DNA from: Solibacter sp039934035
Lineage (GTDB): Bacteria; Acidobacteriota; Terriglobia; Bryobacterales; Bryobacteraceae
DNA length: 64,000 bases
Assembly (NCBI GenBank): GCA_039934035.1
Contig: JBDTMZ010000122.1
Coordinates: 15,741-79,740, forward strand
Reading direction: 5' to 3'
Part shown: one piece after another, positions 41,144 to 49,993 of the stretch
How the letters are laid out: the number at the start of each line of letters is the position of its first letter
Position numbering within the stretch: position 1 is the stretch's first letter
Notes under the pieces: model-generated
What the model was told of the DNA's origin: nothing
The model's database searches: none
Seen by the model: only the letters and a program-made list of their open reading frames with translations
Program-made: the position numbers and the translations under genes

Positions 41144-42613
41144 ATGATCATAACTATGAAGAACGCATCTCTTTTCACGCCCGCCGCGCGCCGCCACTTG
41201 CGCCTCCTGTTGGCGGCCATTCGCCCGCTTGCCGGGCGCGTCGATCGCCAGTTTCGCGCCCTGTTGCGGGAACGTCCCTACGATTCCGCCCAGATCCAGG
41301 CGCTGCTCGCCATCACGCCCGCCGCCGCCAGTCGTGCCCGCACGGTGGAAACCTTCCGCGCCAGCGTCGAACGCTTTGGACGCCGCCTGGCGCTGCTGAA
41401 CCTTCCTTTGGCCGAGATCGGGGAACTGCTCGCCGAAAGTAACCACCTGCTCGATCGCGAACTGCATGGAAGCTGTGCCCCGGCCCGCGAACAACTGCAA
41501 GTGGCCACCAGGCTCCTCCTTAATCAGGCGTTCTACCAGGTGCGCGAGGCGGAATGCCAGGCCTTCTTCGGCCTCACCCACGCCGAGGCGGAAGCCAGCG
41601 GACTGGACGACCTCCTGGAACGCCTGGTCGCCGTCTTGACCCGCACGTTTCAAGCGGATTCGGGCCGCCTGCTCCTGTTGGACGCGCCGGTCACCGGCCG
41701 GCGGGCCCGGCCGCTCTATGTGCGCGGCGGATCGCGCGCCGAGGCGCTGCTCGTATGTGAAGCCATGCGCGGCAAACACCACTCGTACTGGACCTTCCCC
41801 ATCCGGCCGGACATCCTCCTGCAACTCGGCTTCGCTACACCTAATCCGTGGCTGCCGCGCCAATTGGCCTTACTGGCCGCCGCCGGCGCCCGCTGTGTGG
41901 AGGCGGTCGAACGCGCGCGCATGCAGAACGAAGTACGGCGTCTCGGCGCCGAAGCCCGCCGCGCCGAAGACATGGAGCGGCGCCGCCTGGGCCGCGAACT
42001 CCACGACGAAGCCGGCCAATCGCTGGTCCTCCTCCGGCTGCAACTGGAAATGCTCGAGCGGGACGCCCCTGAAACGCTGCGCCCCCGCCTCGAACAGGCC
42101 CGCCTCATCACCGAACGCACGGTGGATGAGTTGCGGCGCACTATCGCCGCGCTCAGTCCCGTGGTCGTGGAGCGGCTCGGTCTGCCTTCCGCACTGCGCC
42201 AACTGGCCACACGGTTCTGCCGGCAGGCTTCGGCCCGCCTGCAAATACGGCTATCCCCGCGGACTTCCCGCATTTCACCTGAAGCGCAGGAAGTGATCTA
42301 CCGGGTTTCCCAGGAGGCCATACAGAATGTTTTTAAACATTCCCAGGCCTCTTCGGTAAAGCTTCTAGTGACTTCCGACGATAAGAGAATCAGGTTGAGC
42401 GTGCGGGATAACGGGGTTGGCTTCGATCCGGAAACGGTCCGGAGAAAGCCCCTGTCCTTTGGCTTGACCGGCATGCAGGAGCGCGCGGCGCTGCTGGGCG
42501 GCACTCTGCGAGTGCAAAGCGTCCAGGGAAAAGGCGCTGCCGTAATCCTGGATTTGCCGCCGAATTACATAAAGGTGCCAGGTAATGTCAAAAATCCGAG
42601 TACTTCTCACTGA
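41144..42613 (+). CDS. NarL/DegS-type sensor histidine kinase (HisKA_3)
   Basis: A 489-residue kinase with a helical N-terminal region (about 1-140) and a probable GAF-like sensor region (about 145-255). The HisKA_3 domain has the phosphoacceptor in RELHDEAGQS (His ~287), and the C-terminal HATPase_c domain has the DNGVGFD box and GLTGMQERA. No membrane segment is evident, so it is probably soluble and senses a cytoplasmic signal. It overlaps the response regulator gene by 29 bases, an obvious two-component pair. The start is uncertain between ATG 41144 and ATG 41156. Confidence 0.9.
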   Translation: MIITMKNASLFTPAARRHLRLLLAAIRPLAGRVDRQFRALLRERPYDSAQIQALLAITPAAASRARTVETFRASVERFGRRLALLNLPLAEIGELLAESNHLLDRELHGSCAPAREQLQVATRLLLNQAFYQVREAECQAFFGLTHAEAEASGLDDLLERLVAVLTRTFQADSGRLLLLDAPVTGRRARPLYVRGGSRAEALLVCEAMRGKHHSYWTFPIRPDILLQLGFATPNPWLPRQLALLAAAGARCVEAVERARMQNEVRRLGAEARRAEDMERRRLGRELHDEAGQSLVLLRLQLEMLERDAPETLRPRLEQARLITERTVDELRRTIAALSPVVVERLGLPSALRQLATRFCRQASARLQIRLSPRTSRISPEAQEVIYRVSQEAIQNVFKHSQASSVKLLVTSDDKRIRLSVRDNGVGFDPETVRRKPLSFGLTGMQERAALLGGTLRVQSVQGKGAAVILDLPPNYIKVPGNVKNPSTSH

Positions 42614-43256
42614 CGATCACACTCTCTTCCGGCAAGGTATCCGCACGTTGCTGGCTGCCGAAGCCGACTTGGAAGTGGCCGGCGAGGCGGCCAAAGCCAT
42701 GGATTCCGTGGCGATGGCCCATGACATCCGTCCGGACGTGGTCCTTATGGATATCGGCATGCCAGGCATGAGCAGTTTCGAGGCTACTCGTTTAATCCGC
42801 AAGGAACGTCCCGAGACCAAGGTGATCTTCCTCTCCATGTACGACGATGAGGACTACCTGGCCGAATGCGTGGATATCGGCGCCAGCGGGTACGTGCTCA
42901 AGGACAGCCCCGCCGAGCAATTGGTAACCGCCATTCGCGAGGTATCCCGAGGCGGCAGCTATCTCAGTCCGCGCCTGCTCACACGCCTGGTGGACGACTT
43001 CCGCTCCCAGGGAAGAGGTGCAGGGCGCCAGCCACGCTTCGGCACCCTCACCAAACGCGAGCGCGAAATTCTCAAAATGCTCGCCGAAGGCAAGTCCGTC
43101 AAGGAAATCGCCGGCTCCTTCGAACTGAGCGTGAAAACCGTGGAGGCTCACAAATTCAACCTGATGCGCAAACTCGACATCCACAACAAAGCGCAATTAG
43201 TGCAATACGCCATTCAGAAGAAAATCATCCGCCTCCAGGAGCCAATGTTCACGTAG
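42585..43256 (+). CDS. NarL/FixJ-family response regulator
   Basis: A 223-residue regulator. The receiver domain (about 1-120) has phosphoacceptor Asp56 in VLMDIGMPG and acidic pair DD near residues 10-11. The LuxR-type HTH (about 150-215: LTKREREILKMLAEGKSVKEIA, SVKTVEAHKFNLMRKL) binds DNA as a dimer. It overlaps its kinase gene by 29 bases, so the pair is co-translated. Target genes are unknown. A complex hairpin-repeat cluster begins at the last base of its stop codon. Confidence 0.94.
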   Translation: MSKIRVLLTDDHTLFRQGIRTLLAAEADLEVAGEAAKAMDSVAMAHDIRPDVVLMDIGMPGMSSFEATRLIRKERPETKVIFLSMYDDEDYLAECVDIGASGYVLKDSPAEQLVTAIREVSRGGSYLSPRLLTRLVDDFRSQGRGAGRQPRFGTLTKREREILKMLAEGKSVKEIAGSFELSVKTVEAHKFNLMRKLDIHNKAQLVQYAIQKKIIRLQEPMFT

Positions 43257-43541
43257 GACGGGCCTCCCGGCCTGTCCAAGGCGAGCGCAGCTCGCCCCTT
43301 GAGAGTGGCCATCTGCGAACAGGGTTTTGGCATTTCCAAGGCGAGCGCAGCTCGCCCCTCGAGACTGGCCATTTGTGGGCTCAGGCAGGGTATTCGTGCC
43401 TGCCGCAACTGCAATTCCGGGTGGGATGGGCCATCGTTTTTTGTGGCCCGTCCGCACCGCTTCGAAGCGCGAGCAGGCAAGTGGGATAAGGCTCTGCCTT
43501 GTCCATCCGAGCGCAACTCGGACCGGCGAGCGACGCTCGCC
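43256..43541. repeat. Dense modular hairpin repeat cluster 3' of the NarL-type gene
   Basis: In order: GGACGGGC/GCCTGTCC (43256-43277); GGCGAGC-gca-GCTCGCC (43280-43296) and an identical copy exactly 60 bases later (43340-43356); GGATGGGCCA/TGGCCCGTCC (43424-43453) followed by GCTTCGAAGC (43459-43468); AAGGC-tct-GCCTT (43488-43500); TCCGAG/CTCGGA (43506-43522); and GGCGAGC-gac-GCTCGCC (43525-43541). The remaining gap to 43791 has no convincing gene; the 535-base gap is otherwise empty. Confidence 0.85.
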
Positions 43542-43791
43542 CAAGCCACCCGACATCTGGCATTTGCCCGAGCTTGAACATCTACGCCTCCCCCGGTCAG
43601 GCACCTGAGCCCGTCCAACCTGCCGCCCGCACCGCTCGACCCAGACGCCCCGTGTGTCCCGCCCTTGTGTCCCACCGTCACGTGTGTCCGATTTGACACG
43701 CCAATCTCCCTACTCAAGTATATTATTTCCAACCACTTACGATCTGGTAGCCATTCTGCATCTATTCTCCGCGTAGATGGGAGAGAGCCCA

Positions 43792-44355
43792 ATGTACAGA
43801 ACAGAAGATCAGATCCGGAAGATGGCAACCCTGACCGGCGTAATGCTGATGGCCGTCGCCGAAGCCATGGCGCAGGACAAGGCTAGCCGCCCCGCACGCC
43901 GCGTCGTCGTCAGCATCCCGGACCGCAAACTCGCCGTCCTCGAAGGCGACCGCGTCGTACGCATCTTCCCCACCGCCGTCGGCGCCCCGAAATCGCCCAG
44001 CCCCACCGGCAGCTTCCAGATCGTCAACAGCATCCCCGACCCCACCTGGTACACCAAGGGCAAAATCGTACTTCCCGGAAAAAACAACCCGCTCGGCACA
44101 CGCTGGCTTGGACTTAGCCACAAAGGCTACGGCATTCACGGCACCAACCGCCCCGATTCCATCGGAAAGAACGCCTCCCACGGCTGCATCCGAATGCGCA
44201 ACCGCGACGCCGAAGAGCTTTTCACCCTGGTCGCCGTCGGCGATTCCGTCGAATTGCTCGGCGAACGCACCCCCGAAACCATCCGCCTCTTCACCGACCC
44301 GGCCCCGATGCCTGCAGCCACGCTCATCGCCGCAGCCGGAACCGTGAGCCAGTAA
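43792..44355 (+). CDS. YkuD-family L,D-transpeptidase
   Basis: A 187-residue protein with the L,D-transpeptidase catalytic signature HGTNRPDSIGKNASHGCIRM (the cysteine is the nucleophile). A hydrophobic segment near residues 12-27 (ATLTGVMLMAVAEAMA) probably acts as signal or anchor. These enzymes form 3-3 cross-links in peptidoglycan or attach proteins to it. The ATG at 43792 is chosen because GGGAGAG lies 7 bases upstream; an in-frame ATG at 43777 overlaps that site. The gene is monocistronic or leads into the small ORF 26 bases later. Confidence 0.9.
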   Translation: MYRTEDQIRKMATLTGVMLMAVAEAMAQDKASRPARRVVVSIPDRKLAVLEGDRVVRIFPTAVGAPKSPSPTGSFQIVNSIPDPTWYTKGKIVLPGKNNPLGTRWLGLSHKGYGIHGTNRPDSIGKNASHGCIRMRNRDAEELFTLVAVGDSVELLGERTPETIRLFTDPAPMPAATLIAAAGTVSQ

Positions 44356-44381
44356 CCGGAGATCCACAACAGGAGACCACC

Positions 44382-44534
44382 ATGGAAAACTTCATAGCAT
44401 GGACCGTAATGGCCGGCGTTTCCCTGCCGCTTTCCTACCTGATCGCCCGCGGATGCCTCCGCGGCTTGGTCCGCCTGATGACCCTCGGTACCAGCCCTTC
44501 CACCGTCCGGACAGCCCAACGCGATGTGCTATGA
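44382..44534 (+). CDS. 50-aa small membrane peptide
   Basis: A 50-codon ORF with an excellent Shine-Dalgarno (AGGAGA, 5 bases before the ATG). The peptide begins MENFIAWTVMAGVSLPLSYL: one hydrophobic helix (about 4-22) then basic and polar residues. Its TGA overlaps the ATG of the next gene (ATGA at 44531-44534), a strong translational-coupling signal. It is therefore very likely expressed. It has no recognised family and could regulate or anchor the secreted protein after it. Confidence 0.7.
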   Translation: MENFIAWTVMAGVSLPLSYLIARGCLRGLVRLMTLGTSPSTVRTAQRDVL

Positions 44535-45712
44535 TCGCGGGCGTGAAGGGCTCCGCGGTCTTCTCCGCGCTGCTGATTCTCCTGCCTTGGAGCGCCCGGG
44601 CCGCCGACGACATGGCCGGCGCAGTTCGTGAACTGGCGCGAAAGACCATTGCCTTTGCGGGGCGCGGAGAACCGGTATCGATCAACTGGCAAAACGCTTC
44701 CCCGCTCACTCCGGCCGAATTCGGCCAGGTGCGCATCGCCATGGACGCCGCCTTCCGCGAAGCTGGCACCCGCGTCAGCGGCATCGCCCCGATGGTGGAA
44801 GCCAAAATCACACTCTCCGCCAACACCACCCAATTCCTGCTGATCGAAGAAGCCCGCAAAGCCGACGACCGCCAGCTTTGGATCGCCTCCTGGAAGCGCA
44901 CAGCCGCCGGGGCCTCCACCCCCATTGCCGCCATTTCCCTCGACAAACGCCTCGTCCTCGAGCAGGAAGAGCAGTTCCTCGATCTGGTCCCCATCGGCGA
45001 AGATCTGCTGGCCCTCACCCCCACCCGCCTCATTCTGCGTAAAGCGGATGGCGCGCAATCCCAGCCCGTCGCCAGTCCGCGCCCCTGGCCCCGCGACCTC
45101 CGCGGCCACCTGCGCGTCAGCGGCGGCGGCTTCAAAGCCTACCTTCCCGGCGTCTCCTGCACCGGCACGCTCGACCCCTTCACCGCCGAGTGCCGCCCCA
45201 GCGATGAGCCCTGGACCTTGGAAGCCGGCTCCCGCGGCGTGCTGCTGGCCAACTTCTCCCCGGGCCGCAATTACTTCGATGGCAGGCTCGTAACCAGCGC
45301 CGGACCCCATCCATCGCTGGCGCCGTTCTTCACCGCCGCGTCCGCCGAAGAGGCCGGCAAAACCTACTTCGTGCTCGCCATGCTCGATGGCCGCGCCCAG
45401 ATCTTCGACGCCGCCTTCGAACCTGTCGGCGCCGTCCCCGCCTGGGGCAGCGATCTCGCCGGCACCGAATCCCGTTGCGGCACCGGCTCGCAGATTTTGG
45501 CCACCAGCGCCGCCACCGCGCGCGAGCCCGATTTCCTGCGCGCCTTTGGCCTCTCCAACCGCACCCTAGTCCCGCTCTCGCCGCCGCTCGATCTTCCAGG
45601 CCCGGTGACGGCGCTTTGGCCTCGCAGCGGCAACGCGGCCGTCGCCGTCGTTCGCAACCTCTCCACCGGCATGTTCCAGGCCTACCTGATCACGGTGAAC
45701 TGCGGTGGCTAA
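44531..45712 (+). CDS. Exported protein of unknown function (393 aa)
   Basis: The start at 44531 gives a good signal peptide (MIAGVKGSAVFSALLILLPWSARA, about 1-24); the longer open frame upstream lacks export features. The mature protein is beta-strand-rich with WD or FG-GAP-like spacing (RQLWIASWKRTAAGAS, EEQFLDLVPIGEDLLALTPT, CSGTLDPF-like Cys and Asp runs), suggesting a propeller or sandwich. It is second in the chain 44382-49843, overlapping the preceding small ORF by 4 bases and the solute-binding gene by 8 bases. No family was recognised; a role as an envelope sensor or partner of the next gene is positional inference. Confidence 0.65.
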   Translation: MIAGVKGSAVFSALLILLPWSARAADDMAGAVRELARKTIAFAGRGEPVSINWQNASPLTPAEFGQVRIAMDAAFREAGTRVSGIAPMVEAKITLSANTTQFLLIEEARKADDRQLWIASWKRTAAGASTPIAAISLDKRLVLEQEEQFLDLVPIGEDLLALTPTRLILRKADGAQSQPVASPRPWPRDLRGHLRVSGGGFKAYLPGVSCTGTLDPFTAECRPSDEPWTLEAGSRGVLLANFSPGRNYFDGRLVTSAGPHPSLAPFFTAASAEEAGKTYFVLAMLDGRAQIFDAAFEPVGAVPAWGSDLAGTESRCGTGSQILATSAATAREPDFLRAFGLSNRTLVPLSPPLDLPGPVTALWPRSGNAAVAVVRNLSTGMFQAYLITVNCGG

Positions 45713-46691
45713 ATCCAGAACCGTCGCCCTCCTCGCGCTGCTGCTGGCCGCCACCGCCGGAGCCGCCACCCGCCCCCAATACGGCGGCACCCTGCGCGTG
45801 GAGACCCGCCAAAATGCCCAGACTCCCGACCCGCCCCCGCTACTGGGACCAGGCTTTCAGATCACGCGCTGGGAAGCCGGCAAACTCGCCGTCTACGAGG
45901 CCGACGAAAACGCCGCCGGCGGACGCCCCTTCCTGAATACCGTGGAAATCCAACTCGGCCGCACCCTCCGCGATCAGGCCAGCGACCTTGATCTCGGTAA
46001 GGCCGACGTGGTCGAATCCGGCCCCAATGACGTACGCCGTCCGGTAGCGGGCCGCAAGACCTGGTCCTCCCTGCCCGTTCGGGTGCTCGCGCTGGTCTGT
46101 TCCCCGCGCCTCGAAGACCCCCGCATACGCGAAGCGCTGGCCCTTGCGGTGGACCGCGCCGCCATTCACCGCGTGCTCCTCCAACGTCAGGGCGAGGTCT
46201 CCGGCGCGCTACTGCCGCAGTGGCTCTCCGGCTACGCGTTCCTCTTCCCCGCCGCCGCCGACCTGGGCCGCGCCCGCCAACTCTCTCCCGGCGCCCGCCC
46301 CATTACCCTCGGCGTTGCCGACCCCGCCGCGCGCCCCATCGCCGAGCGCATCGCCGTCGATGCCCGCGCTGCCGGACTCGCCGTGTCCGTCACCGCTCAG
46401 CCCGAAACTGCCGACGTCGTCCTGCTCGAACTGCGCATCGCCTCTCCCGAACCGGCCAAAGCTCTAACCCAACTCGCCGCCGCCTTGAACACGCCCGCCC
46501 CCGCCCGCATCGACTCCCCCGAGCAGGCCTACGCCGCCGAACGCGCCTTGCTCGACACCTTTCGCGTGATTCCCCTGGCGCACCTGCCCGACGTTTATGG
46601 TGTCGCGCCGCGCGTGCAAGGCGGCCCCGGCATCACCCCCTCCGGCGAATGGCGCTTCGAGAATCTCTGGCTGGAAGGCGTGCGCCCATGA
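45705..46691 (+). CDS. Reduced family-5 extracellular solute-binding protein
   Basis: A 328-residue exported protein; the signal peptide (about 1-20) is followed by RPQYGGTLRVE, the typical start of family-5 (oligopeptide/nickel-type) binding proteins. DPRIREALALAVDRAAIHRVL is the family-5 core signature. The usual length is 500-600, so the central lobe is largely missing. It starts at a GTG overlapping the preceding gene by 8 bases and ends in an ATGA overlap with the NtrY-like kinase, and no permease genes are present. It is therefore more likely a sensor subunit for the kinase than a transporter component; this is inference. Confidence 0.7.
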   Translation: MAKSRTVALLALLLAATAGAATRPQYGGTLRVETRQNAQTPDPPPLLGPGFQITRWEAGKLAVYEADENAAGGRPFLNTVEIQLGRTLRDQASDLDLGKADVVESGPNDVRRPVAGRKTWSSLPVRVLALVCSPRLEDPRIREALALAVDRAAIHRVLLQRQGEVSGALLPQWLSGYAFLFPAAADLGRARQLSPGARPITLGVADPAARPIAERIAVDARAAGLAVSVTAQPETADVVLLELRIASPEPAKALTQLAAALNTPAPARIDSPEQAYAAERALLDTFRVIPLAHLPDVYGVAPRVQGGPGITPSGEWRFENLWLEGVRP

Positions 46692-48445
46692 GCTTCCGCG
46701 CCCGCCTCATCGTGATCTTCACCGTAGCGATTGTGGCCGCCATCGCCGTGGTCGACCTCCTGGTGCTGGGCAGCACCCGCCAGGCCTTCGAACGCTCCGA
46801 GGAACAGCGTGCCAATGCCCTGGTGCTCCAGTTCCGCAAAGAGTTCGACCGCCGCCGGGCCGAACTGGTGCGCACCGTCAACGCCATCGCCGCCTCCGAC
46901 GCCACTCGTAATATCGCCATCCAGCCCGACGCTTCGCCCTACTTCGACTACGCCGCGCCCCAGGCCGCCACCCACGACCTCCAGATGCTCGAACTGGTCT
47001 CCCCCGATGGCGCCATCGTGAGCAGCGCCCAATGGCCGGCGCGTTTCGGTTACAAGGAGGATTGGCTCACCACGGGCGAAGATTGGCAGGCCCGCGGCGC
47101 TTTCCTGCGGCGCGAGGAATTGCCCGATGGCATGACCCTCGCCCTCACCGCCGTCAGCACCGCCAGTGAAGGCGATCGCCGGCTCTACGTGGTCGGCGGC
47201 AGGGAATTGGATCGCGAATTCCTGTCCACCCTCGTGCTCCCCCAGGGCATGCGCGTCCTCCTCTATCGCAATCTCGATGGACGCTTCACCCCCGGTGACT
47301 TGATCGACTCCGCCGGACCCGCCGGGAATGCCGCCCAATTGCGGCCCTTCATCGAACTGGTGCAGGCCGAACGCCGCGAGCATTCCCGCATGATCGGCAC
47401 CGGCGCCGCCGCCGAAAATTTTCACGCCGTCCCTCTGCCCGCTCTGGATGGCACCGTCCTCGGCGTCCTCCTGATCGCCAGTTCGCGCGCCGAACTGGCG
47501 GCCCTCGAGAGTTCGCTGCTCCGCACCGGCGTCATCGTCGCGGCCGCCGGAATTCTGCTCGGCATCGCACTCAGTTGGTGGGCCGCCGCCCGCGTCACCC
47601 GGCCCGTCCGCCGCCTGGCCCACAGCGCGGGACTCGTGGCCGCCGGCGATTGGAACGCCACAGTGGAGGTCTCCTCCGACGACGAGATCGGCCAGTTGGC
47701 CCGCGCCTTCAATCGCATGACCGGCGAGTTGACCGCGCAGCGCGAGCGCCTGATTCAGGCCGAACGCGTGGCCGCTTGGCGCGAACTCGCACGCCGCCTC
47801 GCGCACGAATTGAAAAATCCTCTCTTCCCCTTGCAGATCACCGTGGAGAACATGCTGCGCGCCCGCGAATGCTACCCCGACCAGTTCGACGAGGTCTTCC
47901 GCGAAGGCGCCTCCACCCTGCTCGCCGAACTGGCGCAACTCAAGCTCATCGTCGGCCGCTTCAGCGATTTCGCCCGCATGCCCGCGCCCGAAATCCAGAA
48001 TGTGGAGTTCAACAACCTCGTCGCCGAGACTCTCCGCCTCTTTACTCCGCAAATGGAACAGGCGCAGGTACAACTCGTCACCCGCCTCGACCCCGCCGTG
48101 CGCAGCATGCCGGTCGATCCCGAGGGCATGACCCGCGTCCTGCGCAATCTCGTCCTCAACGCCGTCGACGCCATGCCCGCCGGCGGAACCCTCACCGTAA
48201 CCACCGCCGCGCAGCCCGATGGAGTCCGCTTGGAAATCGCGGATACCGGACAGGGGCTCACGCCCGAGGAATGCGCGCGCCTCTTCACCCCCTACTACAC
48301 CACCAAGAGCCACGGCACCGGGCTCGGCCTGGCGATTGTGCAGAGCGTGGTCAGCGACCATGGCGGACGGATTTCGGTGGAAAGTGATAAAGGCAGGGGC
48401 TCCACCTTCCGCATCGAACTCTCCGCCGCGCGCCCCCAAGGATAA
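46688..48445 (+). CDS. NtrY-like sensor histidine kinase
   Basis: A 585-residue membrane kinase: a first membrane helix (about 8-28), a periplasmic sensor (about 30-275), a second helix (about 279-300), HAMP (about 300-350), HisKA with RRLAHELKNPLFPLQ, and HATPase_c with VLRNLVLNAVDAMP, ADTGQGL and YTTKSHGTGLGLAIV. The start at ATG 46688 overlaps the stop of the solute-binding gene (ATGA). It is followed by an NtrC-type regulator 18 bases later, so NtrYX-like signalling to a sigma-54 promoter is expected. The periplasmic domain would be able to contact the binding protein. Signal is unknown. Confidence 0.92.
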   Translation: MSFRARLIVIFTVAIVAAIAVVDLLVLGSTRQAFERSEEQRANALVLQFRKEFDRRRAELVRTVNAIAASDATRNIAIQPDASPYFDYAAPQAATHDLQMLELVSPDGAIVSSAQWPARFGYKEDWLTTGEDWQARGAFLRREELPDGMTLALTAVSTASEGDRRLYVVGGRELDREFLSTLVLPQGMRVLLYRNLDGRFTPGDLIDSAGPAGNAAQLRPFIELVQAERREHSRMIGTGAAAENFHAVPLPALDGTVLGVLLIASSRAELAALESSLLRTGVIVAAAGILLGIALSWWAAARVTRPVRRLAHSAGLVAAGDWNATVEVSSDDEIGQLARAFNRMTGELTAQRERLIQAERVAAWRELARRLAHELKNPLFPLQITVENMLRARECYPDQFDEVFREGASTLLAELAQLKLIVGRFSDFARMPAPEIQNVEFNNLVAETLRLFTPQMEQAQVQLVTRLDPAVRSMPVDPEGMTRVLRNLVLNAVDAMPAGGTLTVTTAAQPDGVRLEIADTGQGLTPEECARLFTPYYTTKSHGTGLGLAIVQSVVSDHGGRISVESDKGRGSTFRIELSAARPQG

Positions 48446-48463
48446 ACCACCCAAGGACAAACC

Positions 48464-49843
48464 ATGGCACACCTCCTGATCGTGGACGACGACCAAAGTA
48501 CGCTGGCCTCCCTGGCGCGCGCATTCCGCCTCGCTGGCCACGAGGCCACCGTTTGCGACAACGCGGCGCGAGCCCTCGAACTGGTCAAATCGCAGCCCTT
48601 CGACATGATGCTCAGCGACGTCGTCATGCCCGGTAAGGACGGCCTCGCCCTGCTCGAAGACCTGCGCGCCGCCGGCATCCTGCTTCCCGTCGTCATGATC
48701 AGCGGGCAGGCCAATATCGAGATGGCCGTGCGCGCCACCCGCCTGGGCGCGCTCGATTTCCTCGAAAAGCCACTCTCTACCGATAAGCTGCTGCTCACCG
48801 TCGACAACGTGCTCAAGCTCAAGCGCCTGGAAGACGAAAATCGCGACCTGCGGCAGCGCGTGGGGAAGCACGAAATCATTCATACCGGTCAAAGCATGCA
48901 GCGCGTCATGGCCCAGGTGGATCGCGTCGCCGCCAGCGAGACCCGCGTCTGCATTCTGGGGGAGACCGGCACCGGCAAGGAGCTCATCGCGCGCGCGCTT
49001 CACGAACGCAGTCCCCGCAAGAACGCCCCGTTCGTCACCCTGAACTGCGCGGCGGTGCCGGCGGAATTGATCGAAAGTGAACTCTTCGGACACGAGAAAG
49101 GCAGCTTCACGGGTGCGGCCACCCGCCACCTCGGCAAGTTCGAGCAGGCGCATCACGGCACCCTCTTCCTGGACGAGATCGGCGACATGCCGGTCGTCAT
49201 GCAAGCCAAATTGCTGCGCGTGCTGGAAGAACGGCAGGTGGAGCGCGTCGGCGGCGACCGCACCATTCCCGTGGATGTCCGCGTCATCGTCGCCACCCAT
49301 CGCAATCTCCACGACCTGGTGAAGAAGGGCGTTTTCCGCGAAGATCTTTATCACCGTATCTACGTTTTCCCCTTGCAGTTGCCTCCCTTGCGCGAACGCG
49401 ATGGCGAGATCCCCGCGCTGGTCGCGCACTTCGCCGCCCAGGTCTGCCAGGTGAACGGGTGGAAGCCCAAAGTGTTTCTGCCCGAGGCCATCCAGGAGTT
49501 GCAGCGCTATTCCTGGCCAGGCAATGTGCGCGAACTGCGCAATGTGGTGGAACGCCTGTTGCTGTTGGCCGATGACGCCGTCGACGCTGCCCTGGTGCGC
49601 CTCGCTTTGCCCGCCGCGGAGGGCGGCGACCCGCCGGTTCCCCTCGCTGCCGCCGTGCAGACCGGCACCCTCGCCGATCGCATGGACGCCTTCGAACGCG
49701 ACCAGATTCTCGCCGAACTCAAACGCAATCACCAGCGCATGACCGACACCGCCAAAGCGCTCGGACTCGAACGCAGTCACTTGTACAAAAAGTGCCAGGC
49801 CCTCGGCATCGATCTACGTGCCCTCCGCGGCACAGTGGCATAA
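48464..49843 (+). CDS. NtrC-family sigma-54-dependent response regulator
   Basis: A 459-residue regulator: receiver domain with phosphoacceptor Asp52 (SDVVMPGKDG), AAA+ domain with Walker A GETGTGKE at 166-173, the sigma-54 contact loop KGSFTGA, and Walker B LFLDEIGDMP. The C-terminal Fis-type HTH (RMTDTAKALGLERSHLYKK) binds DNA. It drives sigma-54 RNA polymerase after phosphorylation by the adjacent kinase. The stop codon lies within a repeat module (GTGGCATAAGGCTC), so the C-terminal residues are supplied by the repeat. It is last in the chain. Confidence 0.95.
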   Translation: MAHLLIVDDDQSTLASLARAFRLAGHEATVCDNAARALELVKSQPFDMMLSDVVMPGKDGLALLEDLRAAGILLPVVMISGQANIEMAVRATRLGALDFLEKPLSTDKLLLTVDNVLKLKRLEDENRDLRQRVGKHEIIHTGQSMQRVMAQVDRVAASETRVCILGETGTGKELIARALHERSPRKNAPFVTLNCAAVPAELIESELFGHEKGSFTGAATRHLGKFEQAHHGTLFLDEIGDMPVVMQAKLLRVLEERQVERVGGDRTIPVDVRVIVATHRNLHDLVKKGVFREDLYHRIYVFPLQLPPLRERDGEIPALVAHFAAQVCQVNGWKPKVFLPEAIQELQRYSWPGNVRELRNVVERLLLLADDAVDAALVRLALPAAEGGDPPVPLAAAVQTGTLADRMDAFERDQILAELKRNHQRMTDTAKALGLERSHLYKKCQALGIDLRALRGTVA

Positions 49844-49909
49844 GGCTCCAGCCTTGTGCAGGCTTGTCGGACAGGCCTCCCTGCCTGTCCAAGGCGAACG
49901 CAGTTCGCC
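49842..49909. repeat. Modular hairpin repeat at the NtrC-type gene stop
   Basis: AAGGC-tcca-GCCTT (49842-49855) starts inside the TAA stop codon. GGACAGGC (49869-49876) / GCCTGTCC (49883-49890) and GGCGAAC-gca-GTTCGCC (49893-49909) follow. The order AAGGC module, GGACRGGC module, GGCGANC module matches parts of the 43.3 kb cluster. It may act as a terminator or a 3' stabiliser. Confidence 0.85.
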
Positions 49910-49993
49910 AGTCGAAGTTGGACATTTTTGGCACCCCGTGACTCAACCTGAGAATCTACGCCAGCGCCCGCCCCCCATCTACTGGCGGTCTGC

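Noticed and set aside
43256..43541. Possible CRISPR array
   Set aside because: There are only two copies of a 17-base hairpin with 60-base spacing and several unrelated hairpins; no regular repeat-spacer series and no cas genes.
46595..49780. 1061-codon minus-strand open frame opposite the NtrY/NtrC genes
   Set aside because: It lies fully antisense to two strongly conserved genes, its composition is the mirror of high-GC codons (Gly/Ala/Glu/Val-rich without motifs), and it lacks a signal or a start with Shine-Dalgarno.
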